Shown: positions 1 to 9,690 of the stretch, piece by piece | Position numbering within the stretch: the stretch's first letter is position 1 | How the letters are laid out: each line of letters opens with the position of its first letter | Assembly: GCA_907163375.1 (NCBI GenBank) | Contig: CAJQUW010016138.1 | Span: forward strand, 351,001 to 415,000 | Length of the DNA stretch: 64,000 nt | Origin: Prostheceraeus crozeri | Lineage: Eukaryota; Platyhelminthes; Polycladida; Euryleptidae | Direction of reading: 5' to 3' | Made by a program: the position numbers and the translations under genes | Notes under the pieces: generated by a model | The model's input: the letters and a program-made list of their open reading frames with translations, nothing else | What the model was told of the DNA's origin: nothing | Database searches by the model: none

Positions 1-2898
1 GATTTTTGTTTTATTAAATGTTATAATGTTTTACGAGGTTTTAATGAAGAACAAGGAGAAATGATGAAAGAAATGTTTAATAATTTTTTATATAAAGAGA
101 AAGCCACATCTAGAACAGGAGTAATGTCAAACTGCAAATTTTCTCAATTCAATAAATATTTTGGAGAATGTGTTCAATATTATAGTCCTGCCAATCGTCA
201 TTTAAATCCTAGAGGAATTGAAACGTTTCATAATTATGTTTATTGCAATTATTTTCACGCAGGTTCAACAATTGGTCACTATTGTTTAATTGATAAATCT
301 CATAAATTAAAAGCTATTAGAGAAATTGAAAATAATTTCAAACCCATATATAAAACAGTTACTGATGAAAATCTAACAACACGTCCATATAAAATCATAA
401 CAAAGAAAAAAATTGACTATAGTTCAACATATATTTGGGATCTCGAAACTTTTCCTGATCCTAACTGTTCAACAGCTCATCCTATTCCTTATGCTGTAGG
501 AGCTATTAATTTTAATAAATTTATATGTTGCTTACCGAAACAAAGATTGAAAGAATTAGAAACACGTTTGTTAAGTGATATGATTAAAATTAAACGATCA
601 AAAGATGAAGATGAAATTAAAAAACTTAAAAAACAGATTAATGAGTATAATAATTTAACTGAATTAGAATTTAATAAACTTCAAAATTGTGTGAAAATAT
701 TTACGAGAACTGAGGATGATGAATGTCCGATCGGGGGAAACCCAGAGGACGTATGTCCGATCCATCAATTTTTTAAAACTCTTGGAAAATTTAATTATTC
801 GAGAGTAACTTTAATAGCTCACAATTCATCAGGTTTTGATTCCTATTTTCCGATAAAAGCTAATTTTAAATTATCTAAACCGCCTCTTAAAACTTCAAGA
901 GGAATATTGACTGCTTCATTACAAAATCCTTATACAACTGAATGTGTTAGTAGATACATTCAAAAATCTTTTAGATTTAAAAACAATATGAAAAAAGATT
1001 CACCGTCAGGTAAATTAGCACTTCAAACTATTATAATGAAATGTAGTTATCAACATGTAAAAACAAGTCTTTCTAAATGGTGTGAGAATTTTAAAATTCC
1101 TATGAATGTGTGTAAATTAAATTATGAAATTGGAGACATAACACATGAAAATTATAAAGAAAAAGAAAATGAATGGAGACCATATTTAGTTAACGATATT
1201 CTTTCTTTAGCTTTTTGTATCTACAAATATAATAATGTTATGCGAGATTTAGTTGGTGAAGATATAACTACTAATTTGACATCCTCTGCTTTAACATTTA
1301 ACGGTTGGATGAAAAGCGTACAAAATAACAATATAAATATTCATTCTCATATAGATTTATGGGCTAGAAATTATATTAGAAAATCTGTTAAAGGTGGAAG
1401 AGTTTCAGCAAATATAAGAAAATACATATCGCCATTTTGTAGCATCTTGTTACCAATATTAAAACAGTATTTACCTGGTCGCTCCCCTGGGGGGACTTTG
1501 TTCCTTGGAAGTAATTTAATAGATTTAATGAAACAGTATCGAGATTTAAGAGATAAAACTGAAATTTGTAAGAAAATTTCAAATCAACTACTTGAACAAA
1601 AAAATGAATTTCTAATGGCTTTTGATGCAACATCTTTATATTCATCAGCTATGTATGATGAAAATTCAGAATACCCTAAAGCTGAATCCGCTAGAAAATT
1701 TAGACAAGAAGAAGAGCGGGAAATAGTATATAAATTTAATACTCAAACGTTTAGACCTAAAACTGGAATATTTACAGTTGTGTTTCAATATCCGAATGAT
1801 ATGTTTTTTCAACCAGTTCCTATTAACGATAAAGTTAAAAATCAAAATAATAATTCTCATGTAAAAGTAATCAGGTTTAGAAATGGTATATGTTATGATG
1901 TATTAACTTCTGTAGACATACAAGAAATTGTTAGATGTGGGGGAAAAATCTTACATATTACTGATGGTATAATCTATGAAAAAAATTATCAAGTTTCACC
2001 ATTTCGAAATTATATTGAAAAACTTTTTAATTTGAGAAAAAGATATAAAGCAGAAGGAAATACTGTAGGCGATGAGTTAATTAAATTATTGATGAATTCG
2101 CTATATGGCAAAACTGTGCAAAAAGATATAACCACTAAATATCATTTATGGAATGAGAATACATTGAGAAAAAATTTCACTCAAGAAGTAAAAGATTATG
2201 AAAAATTAAATGATGAACAATATTTAGCGAAAGTAGAAATGGAAGATGATGAATTTCTCAAAACTAATATTGTAAAAGATGGGAAGACGTCATTCATGCC
2301 ATCACACTTAGGTTCTTTTATTCTTTCTCACTCTAGAAGAATCATGAATAACTTTATTTTAGAAATTAATGGTTTCAACGAAAAATACATTCATTATACA
2401 GATACTGATTCAATATACATTTCTAATGAGCTCTTCAATAAATTAGATGCTGCTGGATATGTTGGTGGGGAATTGTGTCAAGGAAAAAATGATTATGGAA
2501 ATGGTGGAATTATTTTTGCAATGTTTATTGCTCCTAAAATAAAATATTGTATTACTGTAGATGAACAAGGGAGACTTAGTGAAAAGAAAACATTCAAAGG
2601 ATCTTCACAAGATAAAGTAAAAGTAGAAGATTTTCTAAAATTATATTCGGGGAAAACATTATCGACTACAGTTAATAAACCATGGAAAAGATCTTTAGAA
2701 ACTGGAATTAGTATTCCTGATAAAAATAATAATACTGAAGAAAAAAAATTTTCTGGTCAAATAAATATTCTTAAACGTCAAGCACCTGATGAAAATGAAA
2801 TTATGTTACCTTATAACGGAGAAGATATTCAAGCTGAAATATTTCAAACAATCGTCTGTGAGAGTAATTTAAGTGATGATGATGACACGTGGGAATAA
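1..2898 (+). CDS. Protein-primed-type family B DNA polymerase, class 1 (5' partial)
   Basis: Replicative DNA polymerase of the element. The frame is open from base 1, so the N-terminus lies outside the window; the first internal ATG pair is at 61. Counting from there, the exonuclease motif I (WDLETF) is near residue 127, a second exonuclease motif (HNSSGFDSYF) near 258, palm motif A (DATSLYSS) near 521, motif B (MNSLYGKT) near 677 and motif C (YTDTDS) near 780. All are intact in the visible part. It has no visible zinc finger or endonuclease VII domain, unlike the polymerase at the far right of the window. It ends tail to tail with X, about 60 bases apart. Two GC-rich hairpin pairs sit in frame inside it. 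Confidence 0.85.
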   Translation, partial: DFCFIKCYNVLRGFNEEQGEMMKEMFNNFLYKEKATSRTGVMSNCKFSQFNKYFGECVQYYSPANRHLNPRGIETFHNYVYCNYFHAGSTIGHYCLIDKSHKLKAIREIENNFKPIYKTVTDENLTTRPYKIITKKKIDYSSTYIWDLETFPDPNCSTAHPIPYAVGAINFNKFICCLPKQRLKELETRLLSDMIKIKRSKDEDEIKKLKKQINEYNNLTELEFNKLQNCVKIFTRTEDDECPIGGNPEDVCPIHQFFKTLGKFNYSRVTLIAHNSSGFDSYFPIKANFKLSKPPLKTSRGILTASLQNPYTTECVSRYIQKSFRFKNNMKKDSPSGKLALQTIIMKCSYQHVKTSLSKWCENFKIPMNVCKLNYEIGDITHENYKEKENEWRPYLVNDILSLAFCIYKYNNVMRDLVGEDITTNLTSSALTFNGWMKSVQNNNINIHSHIDLWARNYIRKSVKGGRVSANIRKYISPFCSILLPILKQYLPGRSPGGTLFLGSNLIDLMKQYRDLRDKTEICKKISNQLLEQKNEFLMAFDATSLYSSAMYDENSEYPKAESARKFRQEEEREIVYKFNTQTFRPKTGIFTVVFQYPNDMFFQPVPINDKVKNQNNNSHVKVIRFRNGICYDVLTSVDIQEIVRCGGKILHITDGIIYEKNYQVSPFRNYIEKLFNLRKRYKAEGNTVGDELIKLLMNSLYGKTVQKDITTKYHLWNENTLRKNFTQEVKDYEKLNDEQYLAKVEMEDDEFLKTNIVKDGKTSFMPSHLGSFILSHSRRIMNNFILEINGFNEKYIHYTDTDSIYISNELFNKLDAAGYVGGELCQGKNDYGNGGIIFAMFIAPKIKYCITVDEQGRLSEKKTFKGSSQDKVKVEDFLKLYSGKTLSTTVNKPWKRSLETGISIPDKNNNTEEKKFSGQINILKRQAPDENEIMLPYNGEDIQAEIFQTIVCESNLSDDDDTWE
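724..762. repeat. Hairpin pair inside polymerase, copy A
   Basis: ggg-gaaa-ccc followed by ggac-gtat-gtcc, flanked on both sides by the direct repeat tgtccgatc. In frame within the polymerase, before exonuclease motif II. The flanking duplication may be a target-site copy. Confidence 0.65.
1483..1504. repeat. Hairpin pair inside polymerase, copy A (second)
   Basis: tcccc-tgg-gggga followed by an imperfect gga-ctttg-ttcc. In frame; encodes a GRSPGGTLF-like loop in a region otherwise rich in A and T. Confidence 0.6.
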
Positions 2899-2960
2899 TA
2901 TTTTTTTATTACATCTAAAATTTTATAACATCTAAAAACTTATTACATATGAAAATATAT

Positions 2961-4435
2961 TTATCGAATATTTTGGTATTTTCTATTAAGTTTTATCATA
3001 TTAAGTTTTATCATATAAAGTTTTATCAAAAGATAATTTAAATTTTTTTCACTAACTATTGATTCTTCATCATCATCATCAATTGATTCTTCATCATCAT
3101 CATAAATTGATTCTTCAAAATCATAAATTACACTTTTTGGTATAGGATGCCATTCCCTGATAGGATACCATTCTCTTATTGGAATATCTAACTCTAAATT
3201 ACATTTATTATTTGATAATAATATAATAGAGAAAAATATTGGTCTTTGATCTCTTTTGGAAAATTTAATAACACCACCATAATCTGAATCACTTTTAGTT
3301 TTTATTAAAGATGATAAAATTTTAAATTGATTAGATGTAAATCCTAATTTAAATTTTGTAGACCCGACACATAGTTGTCTAACAGTATCTTCAACTATAC
3401 CATCATTATTATTTTCAATTGTAAGAAACTGAAATTTAGATAAATTTTGATTATATGTAGTATTAATATCATGTACATCAGTATGAGATATAAATTTTTC
3501 TTCACTTAAATTTTTATAATTACTAATATTTTTGTAATCTTTTTTCCCATTTACACCTTTTTCAGATGTTTCAGAATCATCGTCTATGTTATCATCATCT
3601 ATATTATCATCATCATTATTATTATAAGATTCTCTAAGATCGGGCAAAGCCCTAGAACCTTCGTTTCGTTTATCATTATTAGATTCTTTAAAATTATTAT
3701 TTTTAAAATTATTATGATTATGATTATGGTCATTGTTAATAGTATAAGGTGTAGTCCACATATAAATTTTCTCTTGTTGAGCTAAGCCATTTATATAAGA
3801 TTTTAATAAATTAATATTTAAATTTGAATATAATCCTATATAAGTATCATCATCATATCTTTGCGGCATTTCTAATGTTTCTTGTTTATAAATTGTATCT
3901 CTATAATAAACTTGGCATAATAATTCTTCATTATGTTTTTTACTCTCTATGTGAATGTTATATTGATTTTGATCGTCAACAAATAATCTAAATTTTTCTT
4001 TCGAAAAAGATTTTAATTTTTTAACTAATTCTTTAATATTGATATAATTGATAATTTTAGTTTCTATCCAATCAGTATTACTAATTGGTAATACTGCTCT
4101 AATAAAACCATAAACATTATTATGACCTATTATAACCATATTTTCTTTATTTAATTCCACATAAGCTACATCATTATATTTACTTACTATATCCATAAAT
4201 TTGATAAATGGATCACCTGGAAATAAACAATAATTAGTTTCTATAGAAGGTAAACCTTTAGTCTGTTCTCTAAATATTTCGGCTCGTAATTGAAATAAAA
4301 TATTAACATCTATACATGGATTTGTAATAGTATTATTATTATTATTATCAAAACATTTATTTTCAAATCCCGTTGATCTCGTCGAATAAGAAGAACAGGA
4401 TGATGCGGGCGAATATAATTTTTTTTAATTTGCTT
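2961..4435 (-). pseudogene. Unknown Polinton gene X, copy A (possible clamp-like protein)
   Basis: I do not recognise this protein. The open part from 4196 gives 411 residues. It starts with alternating beta-type hydrophobic segments, has a central acidic and asparagine-rich stretch (runs of D, N, E) and a second beta-rich half around 3180-3450. It ends in DDDDEES-type repeats. Two similar beta-rich halves joined by a linker loosely recall sliding clamps, but that is only a hypothesis. The homologue at 58,433-59,726 suggests the gene begins further upstream, near 4,435. It appears broken, about one break. It faces the polymerase tail to tail and is divergent from the fibre-like gene, sharing a short AT-rich intergenic region. 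Confidence 0.6.
3642..3667. repeat. Hairpin pair inside X, copy A
   Basis: gggc-aaa-gccc then gaacc-ttcgt-ttc (imperfect). The same pair in inverse order is in X of copy B at 59,158-59,183, so it pre-dates the split of the copies. Confidence 0.7.
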
Positions 4436-4489
4436 TATCCATTTTTTTAATTTTTATTGGAAAAAATTTTATTTTTTTATTGTTAAAAA

Positions 4490-5377
4490 ATGATGTTACC
4501 AAATGTTGGTGGAGGTGCATATATCCCGAATAATCGTGAATTAGAAATAGAAATAGAAAATTATATCATGAAAACTGGAGACGTTTTATCTGGTCCATTG
4601 CATCTTTCTATTCTTCCGCAACAAAATACAGAGTTAACAAATAAACAATATGTTGATACACAAATCAATGATTTAAAAGAAAAATATATAAACGATGTTT
4701 TGGTTCCACTGATGAATGAATTAAAGTTGCTAAAACTTAATGACAAATCATTAAACGAAAAATTATTAAAACTTGATAAAAAGGATAGAGAGCTAGAAGC
4801 AGATATAGCAAAACTTTTTAAAAAGATTTCTGAACAATCAAAAATTTTAATATTACTTTCTATAAATTTAAAATCTGCTGTAATTAAAAATAAACATCAG
4901 ATAAAAATGTTAAAAGAACAATTAGAAGATGAAATAGAAAAACTACCTGAAAGAACTAAAAAAAATTTCAAGCAGTTACAAACTACATTCCAAAAAAGTG
5001 TTGATGAATTAAGTTCTAAAATTACTCAACAAATGAAAAAGATGAATAGAATAATATATGAAGTAAACTTACTTAATCAAAGAGTTGATAAAATGAAAAC
5101 TCTTAAAATCAATTTAGAAAATGAATTAAAGAAACATTTACAAGAAAACTCTAAAGAAAATAAAGAACAGTTAGATTCTGTTAAAAGACAATTAGATGTT
5201 CTTAAAATTAAGTTAAATGCACTTAAAACGGCGTTGAAGATTAATCAGCAGAAAATGCAAGTTAATAGAAAAGAAATTAAAGTACATCACACGCTGCTTG
5301 ACGCAATAGATAAAGTGCAACAGTCAATTAATAAAGTTATCTCGACGTTGTTGTCCATTCACAAACGTAAATCTTGA
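4490..5377 (+). CDS. Coiled-coil fibre-like protein, copy A
   Basis: A 295-residue protein, looks whole. Residues 28-57 contain KTGDVLSGPLHLS followed by ELTNKQYVD, the arrangement typical of the shaft entry of phage-type tail fibres and other trimeric fibres (TGD-x-SGPL ... K-x-YVD). From about residue 60 to the end it is a long Lys/Glu/Leu-rich coiled coil. No receptor-binding knob is visible. Its place just upstream of the particle genes fits a spike or fibre. The start is the ATG pair preceded by a run of A. A second copy at the right of the window is interrupted by a G-rich tract. Confidence 0.55.
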   Translation: MMLPNVGGGAYIPNNRELEIEIENYIMKTGDVLSGPLHLSILPQQNTELTNKQYVDTQINDLKEKYINDVLVPLMNELKLLKLNDKSLNEKLLKLDKKDRELEADIAKLFKKISEQSKILILLSINLKSAVIKNKHQIKMLKEQLEDEIEKLPERTKKNFKQLQTTFQKSVDELSSKITQQMKKMNRIIYEVNLLNQRVDKMKTLKINLENELKKHLQENSKENKEQLDSVKRQLDVLKIKLNALKTALKINQQKMQVNRKEIKVHHTLLDAIDKVQQSINKVISTLLSIHKRKS

Positions 5378-5538
5378 TCGACGAAGTCTTGGGTTTCTAA
5401 CCTATCGGAGCGAAGCTCCTCGAGGCTTTAGCCGATCGGACCAAACGTCCTCAGGTTACTAACCAATCCTAAACGGAAATCTTAGCGCAAATATTAACGT
5501 AAACATTTTTTCCCAAAATTCAAATTTAATCCTAAAAA
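5378..5538. repeat. Intergenic run of three short GC-rich hairpins
   Basis: Between the fibre-like gene and the next gene lie three consecutive small palindromes in otherwise AT-rich DNA: about 5407-5419 (ggagc-gaa-gctcc), 5424-5433 (ggc-ttta-gcc) and 5438-5450 (ggac-caaac-gtcc). They belong to the dispersed hairpin family described under findings. No gene is seen here. Confidence 0.7.
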
Positions 5539-6072
5539 ATGCCTATAATTTATATACACAATCTTAAACATTTTGCTTCAAATCAAAGAATTGCTCATGA
5601 ACCACGTATGAATCCTGTTTATCATTATGATAATAGAGAAACAGTTCACACGGAAGGAGCTGGCATCTTCTCTGGTATTGGAAGTATCGTTAACTTAATT
5701 AAAAATAATAAAGACTTGATTACATCTGCTGCAAAAGGAGCAGCTGCTATAGGTAGTACAGCTAGTGCAATATCAAATGCTGTCAAGTCTCAAAACGAAT
5801 TAAAACAACTAGAAGCTATTCGTAAACTTAGGAATGATTCCGAAGAACTAAAAAATTTAAAAAAACTTTCAGAGGAAACAAAAAATAAAATTGCTAACAT
5901 AGCTGTGGGGGGTGAAACCTTGAGGAGCGGAGCTCCGTCTGATAGTAAACATAAGAAGAAATCAGGCGTAGCCATAAAACGTTCAATTGAAGAAATAAGA
6001 GGAAATGGCGTGAGCAGCAACCTTCGGTTTAACCAGCAAAGCTGTAGCGGAGCTGGTCTAGCAAAATTCTAA
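5539..6072 (+). CDS. Small hydrophobic/basic virion-like protein, copy A
   Basis: 177 residues, looks whole. An N-terminal stretch is followed by a glycine/alanine-rich amphipathic segment near residues 38-80 (GIFSGIGSIVNLIK, then AAKGAAAIGSTASAI), then a charged helix rich in K and E. Near the C-terminus it has IRGNG, which fits the adenain cleavage consensus (M/I/L)-x-G-x|G, so it may be a protease-processed minor capsid protein. Two hairpin inserts lie within the frame; one near 5911-5936 is absent from the homologue at 54,104-54,544. It precedes the capsid-like gene, separated by a short AT-rich tandem repeat. Confidence 0.6.
   Translation: MPIIYIHNLKHFASNQRIAHEPRMNPVYHYDNRETVHTEGAGIFSGIGSIVNLIKNNKDLITSAAKGAAAIGSTASAISNAVKSQNELKQLEAIRKLRNDSEELKNLKKLSEETKNKIANIAVGGETLRSGAPSDSKHKKKSGVAIKRSIEEIRGNGVSSNLRFNQQSCSGAGLAKF
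5911..5936. repeat. Hairpin pair present only in copy A (small virion gene)
   Basis: ggt-gaa-acc then ggagc-gga-gctcc, in frame. The homologous place in copy B reads straight through without it. Confidence 0.75.
6019..6056. repeat. Hairpin pair at end of small virion gene
   Basis: aacc-ttc-ggtt then ccagc-(14)-gctgg. Also present in copy B at 54,038-54,075. Confidence 0.7.
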
Positions 6073-6175
6073 AATTATGTTTTTTAGTAAAATTTTTTTT
6101 GGTAAAATTATTTTAGCAAAATTTTCTTAGCAAAATTTTTTTAGTAAAATTATTTTAGCAGAATTTTTTCTGTGT
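6073..6175. repeat. AT-rich short tandem repeat before capsid-like gene
   Basis: About six degenerate copies of a unit like ttttagcaaaatt fill the leader of the capsid-like gene. A related array precedes the second copy of that gene at about 53,920-54,020, so the feature is conserved between element copies and may be part of the promoter or leader. Confidence 0.6.
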
Positions 6176-7546
6176 GTGAGAAAAAAAAAAGTCAAATTAT
6201 TTTTTATAAAAGTGTCTTCGCTTATCGAAAATAAATTTAGATTAGACGATCCTCCGTTCGTCAGTTACAATCAAAAAAAGAATGACTATATAAGAATTGC
6301 TATGAATCCCGGATCTTCCAGTAGAGTAAATACTGGAGGTGATTTAATTTTTGAAGTTGATAATCAGCAGAGTTATATATATCTACCTGATTCATTTTTA
6401 CACTGTGAATATTCTTTGTATAGTGATGCCAATTTTACAACACCATTACCAGAAACCGATAATATTGCACTAGAGAATAATTTTTTTCCAAGATTATTTA
6501 CACAAATGCGTTTAGATGTTGCAACTCAAAATATAGAAACAATAAGTGATTCTCCAGGTGTAATTGATACAATGCTTAGATTTGTAACAATTGGTGAAAA
6601 TAATAAAAAGTATGAAATCGAAGGTTGGTTTCCTGATACTAATGATTGTATAATTGTTGATGATTTAACTCACGCTGGAACAGATGCAGCAGGAATTGCG
6701 AAAGATGTAGAAAATATTGCAAAACATTTAAATAAAACAAACAATAGTGCATATAAAGAAAAACGTGAATTTAACAAGAAAAGTAAACAGACAGTAAATT
6801 GGTCATTGTCTCCATTATTCGGTTATTTAGATTATGATAAAATATCATACCAATTAAAATTTAAGTTAATAATTCATCGCACAGCAAATAATGAATTAAT
6901 CTTTTTTGGTAAGACTGGAAAAAAAGCATATTTAAAAATTGATAGACTTGAATGGTGGATTAAGCATATTACTCCTAGTTTAGAGATTCAAACAGCTATT
7001 GCAAAAAGATTAAATACTAACAAACCAATTCCAGTAAATTTTCTAAAGCGTACTGCTAGTTCAGTAACTTTTTCCGAACAAAGATTTAACTGGCATTTTA
7101 CTAGAACTGCGAATACTTCAAGATATTTATTACTAACATTTCAAAGAAATAATTCTCCAAGTTTTGATAAGAACAACAATCTTTTTCATATTAATACAAT
7201 TCGAAGTTTACAAGTTTCATTAAATCAAACTCGATATCCAATTGATCCATTAAGATTCGATGATACCAATAATCAATTTATGGAAGGATATGATTCTTAT
7301 AGAAATCTTTGTATAGAATTTGGAGTTGAACCACAATTAACTCCTGGAGATTGGAGACATTTATATCCTGTTTTCTGTTTCGATTTAAGTGCACAATCTG
7401 AAGATATTATCAAGACTGGTTGTGATGTAACAATTAATATTGAAAAGAAAGATTCCACAACTTCATTGATGGCTTATGGTTTATTGCTAGAAGATGTAAA
7501 ATATTCTATTAAAATTCTTAATGGAAAGATGGCTAGGATCGGCTGA
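6176..7546 (+). CDS. Major capsid-like protein, copy A
   Basis: About 445-456 residues, looks whole; alignment with the copy at 53,868 places the N-terminus near 6212. It is beta-rich, with an early segment of the form DLIFEVDNQQSYIYLPDS followed by NNFFPRLFTQMRLDVATQ, an order seen in the double jelly-roll capsid proteins of Polintons (a strand with I-x-LPDS, then N-x-LF-x-Q-x-x-x). Size and position upstream of the core and integrase genes also fit. The two copies differ at about 15 residues by eye. The assignment rests on family pattern and context, not on a search. Confidence 0.65.
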   Translation: MRKKKVKLFFIKVSSLIENKFRLDDPPFVSYNQKKNDYIRIAMNPGSSSRVNTGGDLIFEVDNQQSYIYLPDSFLHCEYSLYSDANFTTPLPETDNIALENNFFPRLFTQMRLDVATQNIETISDSPGVIDTMLRFVTIGENNKKYEIEGWFPDTNDCIIVDDLTHAGTDAAGIAKDVENIAKHLNKTNNSAYKEKREFNKKSKQTVNWSLSPLFGYLDYDKISYQLKFKLIIHRTANNELIFFGKTGKKAYLKIDRLEWWIKHITPSLEIQTAIAKRLNTNKPIPVNFLKRTASSVTFSEQRFNWHFTRTANTSRYLLLTFQRNNSPSFDKNNNLFHINTIRSLQVSLNQTRYPIDPLRFDDTNNQFMEGYDSYRNLCIEFGVEPQLTPGDWRHLYPVFCFDLSAQSEDIIKTGCDVTINIEKKDSTTSLMAYGLLLEDVKYSIKILNGKMARIG

Positions 7547-7716
7547 AGCCCAAGACTTGTCGATTAATTAATTTTTTTTCATAACTAGAATAGATTAAAA
7601 TTTTTTGGTAACTTAAAATTTTTCATAACTGGAATAGATTAAAAATTCTTAACTTAAAATTTTTGATAACTACAATAGATTAAAAATTTTCGTAACTTAA
7701 AATTTTTTTATTAAAA
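7547..7716. repeat. AT-rich tandem leader repeat before core gene
   Basis: About three degenerate 45-50-base units containing cataactagaatagatt and aacttaaaattttt occupy the leader of the next gene. The same array, mirror-oriented, is at 52,360-52,510 in copy B. Confidence 0.65.
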
Positions 7717-8198
7717 ATGTCGCAAGCGAAAAGTAATAATAATAAAAATGTTGAATTAAAATTACGTAATATTGTTGACAAAAATACCCCTAAAACTATT
7801 ACGATTAACAAAAAAAAGTATTACATAAGTAAACCAATGATAGAGAATATTCAATTACAAGAAGAAAAGAATGGCGGGATTCTCCCATTAATTCCTCTAA
7901 TAATAGGTGGCATAGCAGCAGCAGGAAGTGTTGCAGGTGGGACAGCTGGTATTGTACAAGCAGTAAATAAAAATAAATCAGAGAAGGCAGCGTTAGAAGA
8001 ACAAAAAGGTCATAATAGAGAGTTAGAGAAAGTTGCTAGGGGCATGGAGTAGTAGATAATTTTATTAGTAAATTAAAATTAGTTGATGAAGGAAAACGAG
8101 TTCTTAAAAATATTCTCCACAATGTTGATGATTTAATTGAAATTAAAGGAACTAAAGATGGTTCTGGAATATATCTAAGTCCTAGTATGATTCGGTAA
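7717..8198 (+). pseudogene. Small core/membrane-active virion protein, copy A
   Basis: Homologue of the whole 161-residue protein at 51,858-52,343. It has a basic N-terminus, a hydrophobic Gly/Ala-rich segment (PLIPLIIGGIAAAGS, then GGTAGIVQAVN) and a charged helix (ALEEQK-HNRELEKVA). This combination is widespread in Polintons and is usually compared with adenovirus minor core or membrane-active proteins. This copy is broken, about one break. IIGG followed by I also fits an adenain-type site, although it lies within the hydrophobic segment. Confidence 0.6.
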
Positions 8199-8406
8199 TA
8201 ACCTCAGGACCTTTGGTCCATAAGGTAAAACATTTATTTTATCTTTAAAATTTTTTTTATCTTTAAAAATAAATTCTACAAATTCCGCAAATTCTGAAAA
8301 TTTAATTAAATTAAAAATTGCTAATTTAGAGTTATTAAATTATCTATTAAACAAAAATAAAAACTCAAATTGTAAAATTTATGAAGGTAACGACGACAAA
8401 CAAAGT
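8199..8406. repeat. Intergenic AT-rich stretch with GC hairpin
   Basis: A single strong hairpin (ggacc-ttt-ggtcc) lies at about 8207-8219, just after the core gene. The homologous position in copy B (51,837-51,849) has gaacc-aaa-ggttc, so the hairpin is kept while its sequence drifts. The rest is the leader or upstream open frame of the integrase fusion. Confidence 0.7.
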
Positions 8407-9606
8407 TTGGCTACTACCTACGGTGGTGACATACAAAAAACATTAGAAAACTTTCCTGGAATTATTTGGAGTAAATATTCAAAAGAAAAACATCTTCCTG
8501 GTCATTCATATACCGGTCCAGGAACTCGACTAGATATAAGACTAGATGAGAATAATAATCCGAAACCAGGTGAAGAACCAATAAATAGAGTAGATGCCGC
8601 AGCTTACAGGCATGATTTAGCTTATCGAAATCATGATCTAAGTTCTCGACATGCAGCTGATAAGAAGATGATTCAAGAATTAGATAGTATTCAAAATCTT
8701 ACATTTAGAGAAAAAATTGAAAGAATGTTTGTTAAGAAAGCTTTACAAGCTAAAATATTATTCGGTCAGGGTTTAAATGAAACGACAGCAAAGCTGTCTG
8801 AGAGCAACGCTCGAACCTATGCCTCTGAAATTCATAGGGAATACAGAAGGCCTAAATATTTATTGAAAGTAAAAGTATTTAATAAAGATGATATTTGGAG
8901 TGCTGATCTTATTCATATGCCGAATGAAAGGGACTACAAATACGCATTGACCGTTATAGATTTATATACACGATACGCTTGGGTAAAACCTTTAAAAAAT
9001 AAAAGTGGTCTATCAGTTAAATATGCGTTTGAAGAAATCTTTAAAGAAAGTAATAGAAAGCCAAGGAAATTGTTTGTTGATAAAGGGTCGGAATTTTATA
9101 ACCGAAACGTTCAGCCACTATTTGAAACTGTTTATTCAACTGAAAACGCTGGAAAAGCTGTAGTGATAGAAAGATTCAATCGGACGTTAAAAAATAAATT
9201 ATTCAAGAAATTTACTGAGCAAAGAAATCAGAAATGGTTGAAGATATTACCAGGAGTTGTAGAAGAGTACAATAATAAAGTTCATTCTGGTATTGAAGAA
9301 ACTCCAAAGAATGCTTCTGACAACCCTGATTTAATCCGAAAGAAAATATTCGAGAATAATTATTCGAATGAGAGTAATCCGAATTTTCAGAAACTTAAGC
9401 CGAAATTTAAAATTGGAGATAGAGTTAGAATATTTAAATATAAGAATAAATTTGAAAAAGGCTTCGTCGGATACTGGACGAAAGAGATATTTGAAGTTTG
9501 TAAAATAAACCAAACTTATCCGATTACTTACGAAATCAAAGATTTAGATGATGAAAATATCAGAGGCCGTTTTTATCAAAATGAATTACAACGAACTGAT
9601 TTTTAA
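8407..9606 (+). CDS. Phospholipase A2-integrase fusion, copy A
   Basis: One frame joins two enzymes. Residues about 30-110 form a parvovirus-type phospholipase A2: Ca-binding loop YTGPG at 35-39 and the catalytic HD pair at 69-70 in RHDLAY. Residues about 155-330 are a retroviral-type integrase core with D167, D225 and E255 (SADLI, VDKGSEF, ERFNRT). The C-terminal 60 residues (FKIGDRVRIF ... EIFEV ... FYQNEL) match the small DNA-binding domain of Polinton integrases. Between the enzymes, LFGQ|G at 118-122 fits the adenain consensus. The frame is open further upstream and aligns there with the copy at 51,799, so the true start is uncertain. Copy A carries an in-frame hairpin pair near residues 126-136 that copy B lacks. 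Confidence 0.85.
   Translation: MATTYGGDIQKTLENFPGIIWSKYSKEKHLPGHSYTGPGTRLDIRLDENNNPKPGEEPINRVDAAAYRHDLAYRNHDLSSRHAADKKMIQELDSIQNLTFREKIERMFVKKALQAKILFGQGLNETTAKLSESNARTYASEIHREYRRPKYLLKVKVFNKDDIWSADLIHMPNERDYKYALTVIDLYTRYAWVKPLKNKSGLSVKYAFEEIFKESNRKPRKLFVDKGSEFYNRNVQPLFETVYSTENAGKAVVIERFNRTLKNKLFKKFTEQRNQKWLKILPGVVEEYNNKVHSGIEETPKNASDNPDLIRKKIFENNYSNESNPNFQKLKPKFKIGDRVRIFKYKNKFEKGFVGYWTKEIFEVCKINQTYPITYEIKDLDDENIRGRFYQNELQRTDF
8784..8812. repeat. Hairpin pair present only in copy A (PLA2-integrase linker)
   Basis: gacagc-aaa-gctgtc then gagc-aac-gctc, in frame, adding about ten residues to the linker between the two enzymes. Absent from copy B. Confidence 0.8.
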
Positions 9607-9690
9607 TTATCATTATTATTATTATTATTGGAACTAACGTTTCGGGAATGAAATTCCCTTGTTAGGCGTAGCCATAGAACCTACGGTTCG
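9607..9690. repeat. Hairpin cluster between integrase and protease
   Basis: Three GC-rich palindromes lie in the short convergent gap: gggaa-tgaaa-ttccc at about 9644-9658, ggc-gta-gcc at 9665-9673 and gaacc-tac-ggttc at 9677-9689. The last one overlaps the end of the protease frame. In a convergent gap they could act as bidirectional 3' end signals, but the same family occurs inside genes. Confidence 0.7.
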
